Shown here piece after piece: positions 1 through 7,392 of a stretch of DNA of 64,000 nt. Positions within the stretch are counted from its first letter, which is position 1. Each line of letters opens with the position of its first letter. The stretch is from CAXTSE01 sp035554115. Lineage in GTDB: Bacteria > Actinomycetota > Actinomycetes > Actinomycetales > Microbacteriaceae. The DNA lies in assembly GCA_035554115.1 (NCBI GenBank), contig DATMIW010000044.1:1-64000 (forward strand). Reading direction: 5' to 3'. The position numbers and the translations under genes are program-made. The notes below the pieces were generated by a model. The model was given only the letters and a program-made list of their open reading frames with translations. It searched no databases and had not been told where the DNA came from.

Positions 1-186
1 GCCGTCAAGCCGCGGCATCCGAACGTCCATCAAGATGACATCCGGCTGCAGCTCGCCAGCGCGGGCGACCGCCTGCTCCCCGTCGGCCGCCTCGCCGACA
101 ACCTCGATGTCGTCGTTCGCGTTCAGCAGCGCGGCAAAGCCAGCTCGCACCATCGCCTGATCGTCGGCGATAAGGACTCGGATCAT
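1..186 (-). CDS. Response regulator, NarL/DesR-like (partial, runs off left edge)
   Basis: Only the first 62 residues of a receiver domain are inside the window. The protein begins MIRVLIADDQ, with the acidic pair at D8/D9. The likely phosphoacceptor is D54 in LMDVRMP. Its ATG at 186 overlaps the TGA of the upstream histidine kinase (ATGA), so the two are translationally coupled. The kinase is of the HisKA_3 type, whose partners are normally NarL/LuxR-type regulators with a C-terminal helix-turn-helix. That half is not visible here, so the output domain is inferred. Given the desaturase upstream, a DesR-like role in membrane-lipid control is plausible. Confidence 0.9.
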   Translation of the reverse strand, partial: MIRVLIADDQAMVRAGFAALLNANDDIEVVGEAADGEQAVARAGELQPDVILMDVRMPRLDG

Positions 187-1424
187 CCGGTCCCTCCTTC
201 CGCGGCGCGAAGCGGGAGGGTCACATGGACTTCGTAGCCACCGTCGGCGGTAGGACCGAATGAGAGCGAACCGCCCACGCTGGCGGCCCGTTCGCGCATG
301 CCCCGCTGCCCACTGCCCTTGCCGCTGCTCCTGGAATTGCCGTTGCGCGCACGGGTGCGCCGAACTCGGGCGCGAGTCGGCGCACCGCCGCTGTTGCTTA
401 TCGTCAGATCGAGGCCGCCGTTCCTCAGGGCCCGAACCTCAACTGCGGCGCCCGGCGCGTGGCGGATCGCATTGCTCAGTGCTTCCTGCACGATGCGATA
501 CGCCGACAGCCCGACCGCGTCGTCGACGGCGTCATCGCTCAGCGCCTCGCCGCCGTGAAGTGTGACAGTGAGTCCCGAATGTCGGGACTGCGTCACCAGC
601 TCGACGATTCCGGAAAGCCGCGGCTGCGGTGTCCTCTCAACGGGCGCATCGCTGTCGCGGAGCACGCCGAGCAGAGAGCGCATCTCGGTCAGGGCACGTC
701 GGCTGGTGGCGGCGATATCGGCGAATTCGTCGCGGACCTCGGCGTTGACCTGCGGATGCCGAAAGGGCGCGCTGGTCGCCTGCACCGTGATGAGCGACAT
801 GCTGTGCGCGATCACGTCATGCAGTTCGCGCGCGATGCGTGTCTTCTCTTCGGCTACGAGCCGGCGTTCGCGTTCCTCCTCGGTAACGCGGCGTTCTCGT
901 GCGAGTTGGCGCCGGATCGCCTCCCACTTCCGCAGGACGACACCCGCGACCAGCGCAACAGCTCCAATTGACGCGAAGACCACGATATTGACTGACACAG
1001 ATTGCTGTTCGTGACCGGGCATCACAAGTGCTGCGGCGAGCCCGGATGCGGCGACCGCGAAGACGAAGGCGGCCGCCCCCAGCACCCACACCGCGCGCTG
1101 CCCGAGTGCGGCGAAAATCAACGCCTGCGTGATGAGCGTCGGAACGGCCCACGGCCAGGGCCCACCGTCGGCGTGCGCGGCGAACATGACGACCACGGCG
1201 CCGACGATCGAGAGAGGGGCGGCCAGTCCGGGTCGGACGAGGGCGAGCGGAAGGGCCGTTACCTGGGCGAGCACGCCGACGAACAGGACGATCAATGCAC
1301 CTGCGTAGAGGGTCGCGCCGAGCGCCACGGATACGACGAGCAGCACCAGCGCCGCGACGATCGCGGCGATGCGGACCCATGCTTCGACGGGTCGCGGAAG
1401 CCTGCCCATGGCCATGAACTGCAT
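183..1424 (-). CDS. Sensor histidine kinase, HisKA_3 family (DesK-like)
   Basis: A membrane kinase of 413 residues. Residues about 15-165 form five or six hydrophobic segments with no large extracellular domain, as in thermosensor DesK. A short coiled linker (170-195) leads to the dimerisation/phosphoacceptor helix with H202 in the motif RELHDVIAHS. The ATP-binding domain has an N-box around residues 314-322 (EALSNAIRH) and a glycine box GQRGMRER near the C-terminus. It starts 16 bases after the desaturase stop and overlaps the response regulator start. No good ribosome site precedes 1424, and in-frame ATGs at 1415 and 1409 are alternatives. The DesK role is inferred from topology and neighbours. 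Confidence 0.9.
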   Translation of the reverse strand: MQFMAMGRLPRPVEAWVRIAAIVAALVLLVVSVALGATLYAGALIVLFVGVLAQVTALPLALVRPGLAAPLSIVGAVVVMFAAHADGGPWPWAVPTLITQALIFAALGQRAVWVLGAAAFVFAVAASGLAAALVMPGHEQQSVSVNIVVFASIGAVALVAGVVLRKWEAIRRQLARERRVTEEERERRLVAEEKTRIARELHDVIAHSMSLITVQATSAPFRHPQVNAEVRDEFADIAATSRRALTEMRSLLGVLRDSDAPVERTPQPRLSGIVELVTQSRHSGLTVTLHGGEALSDDAVDDAVGLSAYRIVQEALSNAIRHAPGAAVEVRALRNGGLDLTISNSGGAPTRARVRRTRARNGNSRSSGKGSGQRGMRERAASVGGSLSFGPTADGGYEVHVTLPLRAAEGGTG

Positions 1425-1440
1425 GGTACGCGCGTGAGTA

Positions 1441-2526
1441 TCAGCGCAACTGGGCAGCCAGCGGGCAGTCGAAGGGATCGGAGTGCTTGAGGCCGACGCG
1501 TTTCAGGTAGCGCAACACAACGCGATACGAACCCACGAGCGTCGTCTCGGTATACGGCACACCGCGCTGGGCGCAAAACTCCCGCACGACGGGACGGGCG
1601 CGGCGCAGGTTGACGCTCGGCATGCTGGGGAAGAGGTGGTGCTCGATCTGGAAGTTCAGGCCGCCCATTCCGGTCCAGACGAGCGGGCCTCCGCTGATGT
1701 TGCGCGAGGTCAGGGTCTGGCGGCGCAGGAAGTCGATGGACATATCCTTCGGAATGATCATCATGCCCTTGTGATTCGGGGCGAAGCTGCCACCCATATA
1801 GACGCCGAACAGCGCGACTTGCACGGCCATGAAGGCCAGCCCCATGACCGGGCCCGCAGCGAGCATCACCACCAGCGGGAACCCGAGCAAGCGGATGACG
1901 AGCAGAGTCGCCTCGACGCCGCGAGCCGTGATCGGCTGCCCGCCGAATGCCGCCTTCAGTGCGTTGATGTGCAGGTCGAGACCCGCCAGGGTGAGAATCG
2001 GCAGGAAGAACCAGTGCTGCTTCGACATGACAGCGGCCTTCCATCCGGTGCGCTTCACCGCATCCTCCACCGTGAAGACGAGCGCTCCCGGCTTGATGTC
2101 GCCGTCTTTGTCGATCTTGTTCGGGTTGGCGTGGTGGCGGGAATGCTTCGTCATCCACCAGCCGTAGCTCAGCCCCACGAACAGGTTTCCCGTGACCCGA
2201 GAGAACCATTCGTTGCGTGTGCCCGAGGAGAAGATCTGCTTATGTGCCCCGTCGTGGGCGAGGAAGGCGGTCTGCGTGAACAGTGCAGCGAAATACACGG
2301 CAAGGAGGAGTTGCCAGGGGGACGAACCCAGGCTGAATAGCGCGAAGAAGCCCCCGACATAGGCGGCGATCAGGATCACGCACCGCGCGAGGTACCAGCC
2401 ATGCCGACGCTCCATGAGCCCCATGTCGTGGATCGTGGCGGAGAGGTCGCGGTAGTCGCTCGTGTTCTGCGCCTGCGCGCGCCCGGCGGCCTGCCGACGG
2501 GGTGAGGTGGTCTGGATAGTGCCCAT
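1441..2526 (-). CDS. Membrane fatty acid / acyl-CoA desaturase
   Basis: An integral-membrane di-iron desaturase of 361 residues. All three histidine boxes are present: HDGAH at 91-95, HSRHH at 128-132 and QIEHH at 293-297, which together bind the di-iron centre. Hydrophobic segments lie between the boxes, as is usual in the family. The enzyme should insert a double bond into membrane acyl chains; regiospecificity cannot be read here. It lies directly upstream of a DesK-like kinase and response regulator on the same strand, the arrangement used for cold or fluidity control of lipid desaturation. No clear Shine-Dalgarno sequence precedes the ATG at 2526. Confidence 0.93.
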   Translation of the reverse strand: MGTIQTTSPRRQAAGRAQAQNTSDYRDLSATIHDMGLMERRHGWYLARCVILIAAYVGGFFALFSLGSSPWQLLLAVYFAALFTQTAFLAHDGAHKQIFSSGTRNEWFSRVTGNLFVGLSYGWWMTKHSRHHANPNKIDKDGDIKPGALVFTVEDAVKRTGWKAAVMSKQHWFFLPILTLAGLDLHINALKAAFGGQPITARGVEATLLVIRLLGFPLVVMLAAGPVMGLAFMAVQVALFGVYMGGSFAPNHKGMMIIPKDMSIDFLRRQTLTSRNISGGPLVWTGMGGLNFQIEHHLFPSMPSVNLRRARPVVREFCAQRGVPYTETTLVGSYRVVLRYLKRVGLKHSDPFDCPLAAQLR

Positions 2527-2545
2527 GTTGTGACGCTACGGAGAG

Positions 2546-2559
2546 GCGCTCGCGAGCGC
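2546..2559. repeat. 14-bp perfect palindrome between sigma factor and desaturase genes
   Basis: The sequence GCGCTCGCGAGCGC is a perfect palindrome in the 60-base gap between the ECF sigma gene and the desaturase gene, both read leftward. It could be a weak terminator stem or a regulator site. There is no T-run after it, so termination is uncertain. Confidence 0.35.
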
Positions 2560-2586
2560 GTCGCCCTGCGGAGCGCACTTCGACCC

Positions 2587-3498
2587 CTACTCGGGTACGG
2601 GTCGCTGCATGGATTTCAGGTCGCCCACGGGTCCGAGGTGGGTCAGCTTGTCGGGGTTCACCACCGCATCGATGCTTGCGATTGAGCCATTGACGACAGT
2701 TATTGCGATCACTCCGAGAACCTTGCCGTCACTGTCCTCGAACACGCGCCCCGGTCCGCCATTGACCGACACCTCGCGCCAGGTGACCGGTGAGTACCGC
2801 ATCCATTCCCGCATCCCGTTGACCATGGTCTTCGCGACGCGGAACCGCCCGAGAATGGTGCGGCCGAGGGCAGGGACCTTGCCGCCTCCGTCGCCGGTCA
2901 AGGTCACATGCTCGGTGAGGAGCTGCTCGAGCCCGTCGAGGTCGCCGTTCTGCGCTGCCGCGAAGAAGCGGGTGACAAGTTCGGCGTGCGAGTCCGGTGT
3001 CGCCGTGAAGCGGTCGCGATCGTCGCCGAGGTGCGCGCGAGCCCGCGCCACCAACTGCCGAGCGTTCGCCGACGAAACTCCGATGACCTCGGCGAGCTCC
3101 TCATATCCGTAGTCGAACACGTCGTGCAGCAAGAGCGCGGCCCGCTGGTCAGGGGTCAGTTTCTCGAGGGTGACGAGCAGGGCCATCGATAGTGCGTCGT
3201 TCGTCTCGACGAGAGCAGACGGGTCGGCGTCGGTGATCAAAGGTTCCGGAAGCCAGTCGCCGACGTAGCGTTCGCGTCGCGCCCGCGCGGACTGCAGCTC
3301 CGTGATCGCGAGACGGGTCGTCACCGTTGTCACAAATGCGGCCGGTGATTCGAGAACCTCACCGCCGGTGACCGCCTGATGCACGCGAAGCAGGGCTTCT
3401 TGCACAATGTCTTCCGCCTCGGAGACGCTCCCCAGCATCCGGTAGGCGATCGCGAAAGCGCGCGGTCGCAGATCGTTGAGGGGAAGCTCCAGAGTCAT
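2587..3498 (-). CDS. RNA polymerase sigma factor, ECF41 family (SigJ-like)
   Basis: An extracytoplasmic-function sigma factor with region 2 at the N-terminus (RMLGSVSEAEDIVQEALLR), region 4 around the middle (LTPDQRAALLLHDVF followed by YEELAEVIGVS) and a C-terminal SnoaL-like domain of about 110 residues. That fused domain is the hallmark of ECF41, where it modulates activity in place of an anti-sigma factor. I chose the ATG at 3498, giving 303 residues, because conserved sequence begins just after it; the frame stays open to 3576. ECF41 genes often sit beside carboxymuconolactone decarboxylase-like genes; here the divergent neighbour is a cytochrome b whose upstream region carries an ECF41-like promoter. 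Confidence 0.88.
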   Translation of the reverse strand: MTLELPLNDLRPRAFAIAYRMLGSVSEAEDIVQEALLRVHQAVTGGEVLESPAAFVTTVTTRLAITELQSARARRERYVGDWLPEPLITDADPSALVETNDALSMALLVTLEKLTPDQRAALLLHDVFDYGYEELAEVIGVSSANARQLVARARAHLGDDRDRFTATPDSHAELVTRFFAAAQNGDLDGLEQLLTEHVTLTGDGGGKVPALGRTILGRFRVAKTMVNGMREWMRYSPVTWREVSVNGGPGRVFEDSDGKVLGVIAITVVNGSIASIDAVVNPDKLTHLGPVGDLKSMQRPVPE

Positions 3499-3522
3499 TG
3501 ACCTCATCTTCTCACTGCGAGC

Positions 3523-3549
3523 TGTCACAGATCGGGGGGCTAGTCGGTC
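3523..3549 (+). promoter_or_regulatory. Candidate ECF41-type promoter upstream of cytochrome b
   Basis: TGTCACA at 3523-3529 is followed, after 16 bases, by GGTC at 3546-3549. The signature I recall for ECF41 promoters is TGTCACA and CGTC with about this spacing, so the match is 10 of 11. It points toward the cytochrome b gene at 3577, with a GAGGAAG ribosome site at 3561-3567. The ECF41 gene itself is divergent next door. Confidence 0.5.
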
Positions 3550-3576
3550 AGACATAGTGAGAGGAAGTGATCTCAT

Positions 3577-5022
3577 ATGTCGATCACCACCAGACTTGAG
3601 AGAGTCGTTGACGAAACCAATGCGGGTCGGCGTCTTGCGTCAGCGGTCGCCGCAGGGCGGGCGCGTCGGGTGCAGCTGCACTGGACGAATCTGCTCGGCG
3701 TCGTCACCGTCGCGTGCCTCACCGTGCTCATCGTGACGGGCATCGTTCTCATGTTCTTCTACACCCCGTCGAGCGAGAGGGTCGTGTACGAGGGGAGTTA
3801 CGCGCCGCTCCATGGTGCGGACATGTCCCGAGCCTTCGAGTCGACACTCGCGCTGTCGTTTGACGTGCGCGGTGGTCTGCTCATTCGCCAGGCGCACCAC
3901 TGGGCGGCGCTCCTCTTCCCGGCGGTGGTCCTCGTGCAGTTGCTGGCGACCTTCTTCACGGGAGCGTTCCGCCGGCGGGCAGGGAGCTGGGTCCTCCTCG
4001 TCGTCATCCTGCTGGCCGGCCTCGCCGCCGGGTGGAGCGGCTACGCCCTCCCCGACGACATGCTGTCGGGCACCGGCCTCGTGATCGTGCACGGCATCCT
4101 GCTCGGGATCCCCGTGGTTGGCACCTGGGCGTCGGCGCTGCTCTTTGGCGGCGGATTCCCGGGGCAGGCAATCGAGAATCTCTACCCCATCCACCTCCTC
4201 GTGTCGGTGCTGCTGATTGTGGTGGTTGCGGCGCGCATCCGCAGCGGATGGAGGCACGGCGCCCGACACTTCGCCGGTCGAGGGGATGCGATGGTGCCGC
4301 TGCTGCCGAACGCAGCCAGGCGAGCGGCAGCCCTGTTCACCCTGGTGTGCGGTGTGCTCGTGCTGATGGCCGCGACCGTGACTATTAGCCCGGTGTATGC
4401 CCCAGCGGACCCCGGCAATGTCTCGGCGGGTAGCCAGCCCGACTGGTACACCGGCTTTCTCGACGGAGCGTTGCGTCTGGTGCCGCCGGGGTGGGAGGTA
4501 CAACTCGGCGGCTACACGCTGACGCTTGCCGTGCTTGTGCCCCTGATGGTGGTCGGGGCCTTCATTGCGGCGGTGCTGCTCTACCCCTTTATAGAGAAGC
4601 GATTCATGCCCGAGCAGGGTGACCCCGAGCTCCTGGACCGCCCGCACAATGTGCCGACCCGCACGGCCATCGGCGTCGCGGGGATGACGTTCTATGGCGT
4701 GTTGTGGGGTGCGGCGAGCGCCGACGTGGCGGCCGCGACCCTGCGGCTCCCGCTCGAAGGGGTGGTCACGATGTTCCAGGTGCTGCTGTTCGTCGGGCCG
4801 CCGATCGCCTTCGCGGTGACGCGGCGCGTGTGCCTCGGCTTACAGCACAAGGATCGCGAGGTGCTCGCCCACGGCTACGAGACCGGTCGCATTGTGCGAC
4901 TGCCGGGTGGGCACTACGTCGAGGTGCATGAGCCGATTCCGACGAGCCGTCGCGCTGAACTCTCTACACCCGCAGACGTAGCTCCAGCGCGCTACTCAAC
5001 CGGCGTCAGTACTCGCCTTTGA
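3577..5022 (+). CDS. Cytochrome b subunit (QcrB paralog) with two heme-ligand histidines replaced
   Basis: A polytopic protein of 481 residues resembling actinobacterial QcrB of the cytochrome bc1-aa3 supercomplex. Conserved segments are FEVRGG-like FDVRGG at 96-100, RQAHHWAALLF from 104, GYALPDDMLSG from 155, and the quinol-site PDWY near 287. Helix B keeps H107 but has Q121 where the second heme histidine is expected 14 residues later. Helix D keeps H206 but has R220/I221 where its partner should be. By alignment from memory to Mycobacterium QcrB, the bH heme would therefore lack both ligands while bL is kept. No qcrA, qcrC or cta genes are near. The stop overlaps the convergent gene by 17 bases. 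Confidence 0.88.
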   Translation: MSITTRLERVVDETNAGRRLASAVAAGRARRVQLHWTNLLGVVTVACLTVLIVTGIVLMFFYTPSSERVVYEGSYAPLHGADMSRAFESTLALSFDVRGGLLIRQAHHWAALLFPAVVLVQLLATFFTGAFRRRAGSWVLLVVILLAGLAAGWSGYALPDDMLSGTGLVIVHGILLGIPVVGTWASALLFGGGFPGQAIENLYPIHLLVSVLLIVVVAARIRSGWRHGARHFAGRGDAMVPLLPNAARRAAALFTLVCGVLVLMAATVTISPVYAPADPGNVSAGSQPDWYTGFLDGALRLVPPGWEVQLGGYTLTLAVLVPLMVVGAFIAAVLLYPFIEKRFMPEQGDPELLDRPHNVPTRTAIGVAGMTFYGVLWGAASADVAAATLRLPLEGVVTMFQVLLFVGPPIAFAVTRRVCLGLQHKDREVLAHGYETGRIVRLPGGHYVEVHEPIPTSRRAELSTPADVAPARYSTGVSTRL

Positions 5023-5470
5023 TTACGAAGTACGAGCCGCGGATCGTCCCGGCGAGCTTGGATTTCTGACGCGCGAACTTGAAGCGCTCGGCCAATTCCT
5101 CGGGGACCTCCATGCCATCCGACAGCTTGAAGCCCACAGCGCGCTTGCCGCCGTCCTCGATCGCGTAGAGCACGTTGATCGAGAGACCGCTTTCGTAGAA
5201 CACATACGCCCAGCGCGTGCCTTCGACCTCGAATTCGGTCGCCTCCAGCGGGGGAGAGGCGATGACGATATCCCGTTCCTTCTTCAGGATGTCGTGCACC
5301 CGGTCGATGATCGCCGCGGCCTCGCTCGCGGGTTCGACGGTGAAGGTGTGGTCGTACTTGTTCTTGAAGTACCGAGCCTCATTCGCTCGCAGCCCTGCGA
5401 GCGCGTCGGCGACAGGGGAGGACTCCAGCCCAACTGTCGAAACGGTGACGAAATCTACGACATACGACAT
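5006..5470 (-). CDS. Conserved hypothetical protein
   Basis: A soluble protein of about 154 residues that I do not recognise. It starts MSYVVDFVTVSTVG and has a mixed alpha/beta profile with no signal peptide or membrane segment. Charged stretches such as FKNKYDHTF and HDILKKERDI are followed by a hydrophobic core around WAYVFYESGLSINVLYAI. The ATG at 5470 is preferred over an in-frame GTG at 5476, because AGAGGG lies six bases upstream of the ATG. It converges with the cytochrome b gene and overlaps its last 17 bases. Codon use looks normal for the region, which supports a real gene. Confidence 0.65.
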   Translation of the reverse strand: MSYVVDFVTVSTVGLESSPVADALAGLRANEARYFKNKYDHTFTVEPASEAAAIIDRVHDILKKERDIVIASPPLEATEFEVEGTRWAYVFYESGLSINVLYAIEDGGKRAVGFKLSDGMEVPEELAERFKFARQKSKLAGTIRGSYFVIKGEY

Positions 5471-5508
5471 GCGCACCCTCTTCTATAGATAACAGCCCGT
5501 CAGACGGG

Positions 5509-5871
5509 CTACGTGTACTGCTGCCACACGGTCGCGATCAGAACGTTCGCGACAGCTAGACCGGCGAGCGTCGGCAACACCCAGCGTGCAACGGGCTCGC
5601 GTTTGCGATTCACCAGGATGATCACGATGATCGCCACCAGGACCGCCAGCTTGATGCCGATCTTCGCGTTGTTCACCTCGTGGCCGAGCGGGTACTGCAG
5701 GCCGACCAGGATGACGCCGGTCACCAGCATCGTCCACGCACTGTGCAGCACGGCGGGCACAATGCGCGCCTTGCCCGTGCGGAGCGCGGGCAACTGATAG
5801 ATGACTCCTCCGAGAAGGCCTGCGACGCCGATGATGTGAATGGCGAGGATGACGTTTTTGAGGATCTCCAT
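5509..5871 (-). CDS. Small integral membrane protein, function unknown
   Basis: A protein of 120 residues with four predicted membrane helices: about 5-26, 42-62, 70-88 and 98-116. The short loops carry basic residues (LRTGKAR, VNRKREPVAR), suggesting cytoplasmic loops and a compact four-helix bundle. The first helix contains a histidine in LAIHIIGVAGLLGGV, as in some small heme-binding or transport-associated membrane proteins, but I see no motif strong enough to name a family. It is transcribed leftward. The previous gene on that strand starts 38 bases downstream, so the two could form an operon. Confidence 0.75.
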   Translation of the reverse strand: MEILKNVILAIHIIGVAGLLGGVIYQLPALRTGKARIVPAVLHSAWTMLVTGVILVGLQYPLGHEVNNAKIGIKLAVLVAIIVIILVNRKREPVARWVLPTLAGLAVANVLIATVWQQYT

Positions 5872-5952
5872 ATCGACACCTTAGCGAGGTGGATTCCGCC
5901 CGCTAGCTCGCTGCTCTTGTGCGGCGATCCCGGCGCCGCGAAGCTGGTCGGC

Positions 5953-6354
5953 ATGACACGTCCCATCGAAAATTGGCACACCACCCACCACGATTCGTTG
6001 ACGCGGGGGCAACGTGCCGCTGACCGAATGCGCAATGTGATGGGCAGTTGGCCGTTCGTCGGGGGCTTTCTTGCGGTGATGGGGGCCTGGGCTGCCGTGA
6101 ACGCGAGCGGCCGCGGCTGGGATCCGTACCCCTACATCCTGCTCAATCTGTTTCTGAGCATGCTCGCTGGTCTTCAGGGTGCGATCTTGCTTATCGCCGC
6201 CAAGCGACAGGACGCGATTGCGGCCGCCCTGGCTCAGCACGATTACGACACGAACGTGGCAGCGAAGCACGAGATCGAGCAGCTGATGGAGATCAATCGC
6301 CGTCAGCTCCAGCTGCTCACGGCCCTGCATGCCAAGGCGGGCATTTCCTCCTGA
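5953..6354 (+). CDS. DUF1003 family membrane protein
   Basis: A protein of 133 residues matching the DUF1003 pattern. A short N-terminal region rich in R and H is followed by two membrane helices (about 29-48 and 62-82) and a cytoplasmic coiled-coil tail. The tail includes KRQDAIAAALAQHDYDTNVA and EIEQLMEINRRQLQLL. The start MTRPIENWH at 5953 was chosen because the frame upstream overlaps the membrane gene on the other strand and has no family similarity. Function of the family is not established. It is divergent from the four-helix membrane protein at 5509-5871. Confidence 0.85.
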   Translation: MTRPIENWHTTHHDSLTRGQRAADRMRNVMGSWPFVGGFLAVMGAWAAVNASGRGWDPYPYILLNLFLSMLAGLQGAILLIAAKRQDAIAAALAQHDYDTNVAAKHEIEQLMEINRRQLQLLTALHAKAGISS

Positions 6355-6432
6355 GTGCGCGCTCGCGCCATATTCCCCGCATATCGAAAACCGCATACGC
6401 AGTGGTGACACCCGCTCGCCTTAGCTGGCGGC

Positions 6433-7392
6433 ATGAATGTCACGGTCTTCGGATGCGATCCGGATGAGGAAGCCGTCTTCCGTGAACGGGCGCCGTTCTT
6501 CGGGATCACCCCCATCATCACGGCGGCCCCCGTTACCGAAGACACTGTCGGCCTCGTCGGTGGCAGCCGCAGCATCAGCGTCGGCCACAAGTGGCCCATC
6601 TCGAACGAGCACCTCACGGCACTGAGCCGCGCGGGCGTCGACTACATCTCGACCCGCAGCATCGGACACAATCACCTGGATGTCGCCCACGCCGAGAGCG
6701 TCGGCATCACCGTCGAGAGCGTCCTCTACTCGCCCGCCAGCGTGGCCGACTACACGCTGATGCTGATCCTCATGGCACTGCGGCACGCAAAGCCCGTCCT
6801 TCTTAATGTGAATGCGCACGACTACCGCCTCGGTCACGCGCGCGGCCACGAACTGCGTGACCTTACGGTCGGTGTCGTCGGAACCGGGAGGATCGGGACG
6901 GCCGTCATCGATCGGCTTCGCGGTTTCGGGTGCCGGATCCTCGCGACCGACAGGCGTCGGGCCGCCGAGGCGGAGTACCTTCCGCTCAACGAGTTGTTGC
7001 AGCGCAGCGACGTCGTCACGCTCCACACCCCGCTCGACGAGAGCAGTCATCACCTGCTCGACGCGAAAGCCTTCGAGCAGATGAAGAAGGGAGCGGTGGT
7101 GATCAACACCGGGAGGGGATCACTGATTGACACCGCAGCCCTGCTTACCGCGCTCGAGAGCGGAACAGTGGGCGGTGCTGCGCTCGATGTCGTCGAGGGG
7201 GAGGAGGGCATCTTTTACGCCGATCACCGTCACCAGCCGATTACCGACGGGGTCTTCGCACGTCTCCACAGGCTGTCCAACGTCATTGTGACGCCCCACA
7301 CCGCGTATTACACCGAGCACGCGTTGAAGGACACGGTCGTCAACAGTCTCATCAATTGCCTGAGGTTCGAGAAGGGGTTGCAGTATGACTAG
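6433..7392 (+). CDS. vanH: D-specific 2-hydroxyacid dehydrogenase, VanH-like D-lactate dehydrogenase
   Basis: A protein of 319 residues with the D-lactate dehydrogenase fold, expected to reduce pyruvate to D-lactate for the downstream ligase. The NAD-binding motif is GVVGTGRIG at 147-155. The catalytic triad residues fall at R228 (NTGRGS), in the E255-E258 stretch (EGEEG) and at H289 (VTPHTAYYTEHA). The wording SVGHKWPISNEHL and the C-terminal half closely resemble VanH of glycopeptide-resistance clusters rather than the generic LdhA. Its stop overlaps the ligase ATG by eight bases, the usual vanHA coupling. The region upstream shows no clear ribosome site. No vanX follows. Confidence 0.87.
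   Translation: MNVTVFGCDPDEEAVFRERAPFFGITPIITAAPVTEDTVGLVGGSRSISVGHKWPISNEHLTALSRAGVDYISTRSIGHNHLDVAHAESVGITVESVLYSPASVADYTLMLILMALRHAKPVLLNVNAHDYRLGHARGHELRDLTVGVVGTGRIGTAVIDRLRGFGCRILATDRRRAAEAEYLPLNELLQRSDVVTLHTPLDESSHHLLDAKAFEQMKKGAVVINTGRGSLIDTAALLTALESGTVGGAALDVVEGEEGIFYADHRHQPITDGVFARLHRLSNVIVTPHTAYYTEHALKDTVVNSLINCLRFEKGLQYD

Noticed and set aside
1292..2209. Open frame overlapping the desaturase and kinase in another frame
   Set aside because: The desaturase frame has all three histidine boxes; this frame reads low-complexity R/H/P-rich sequence.
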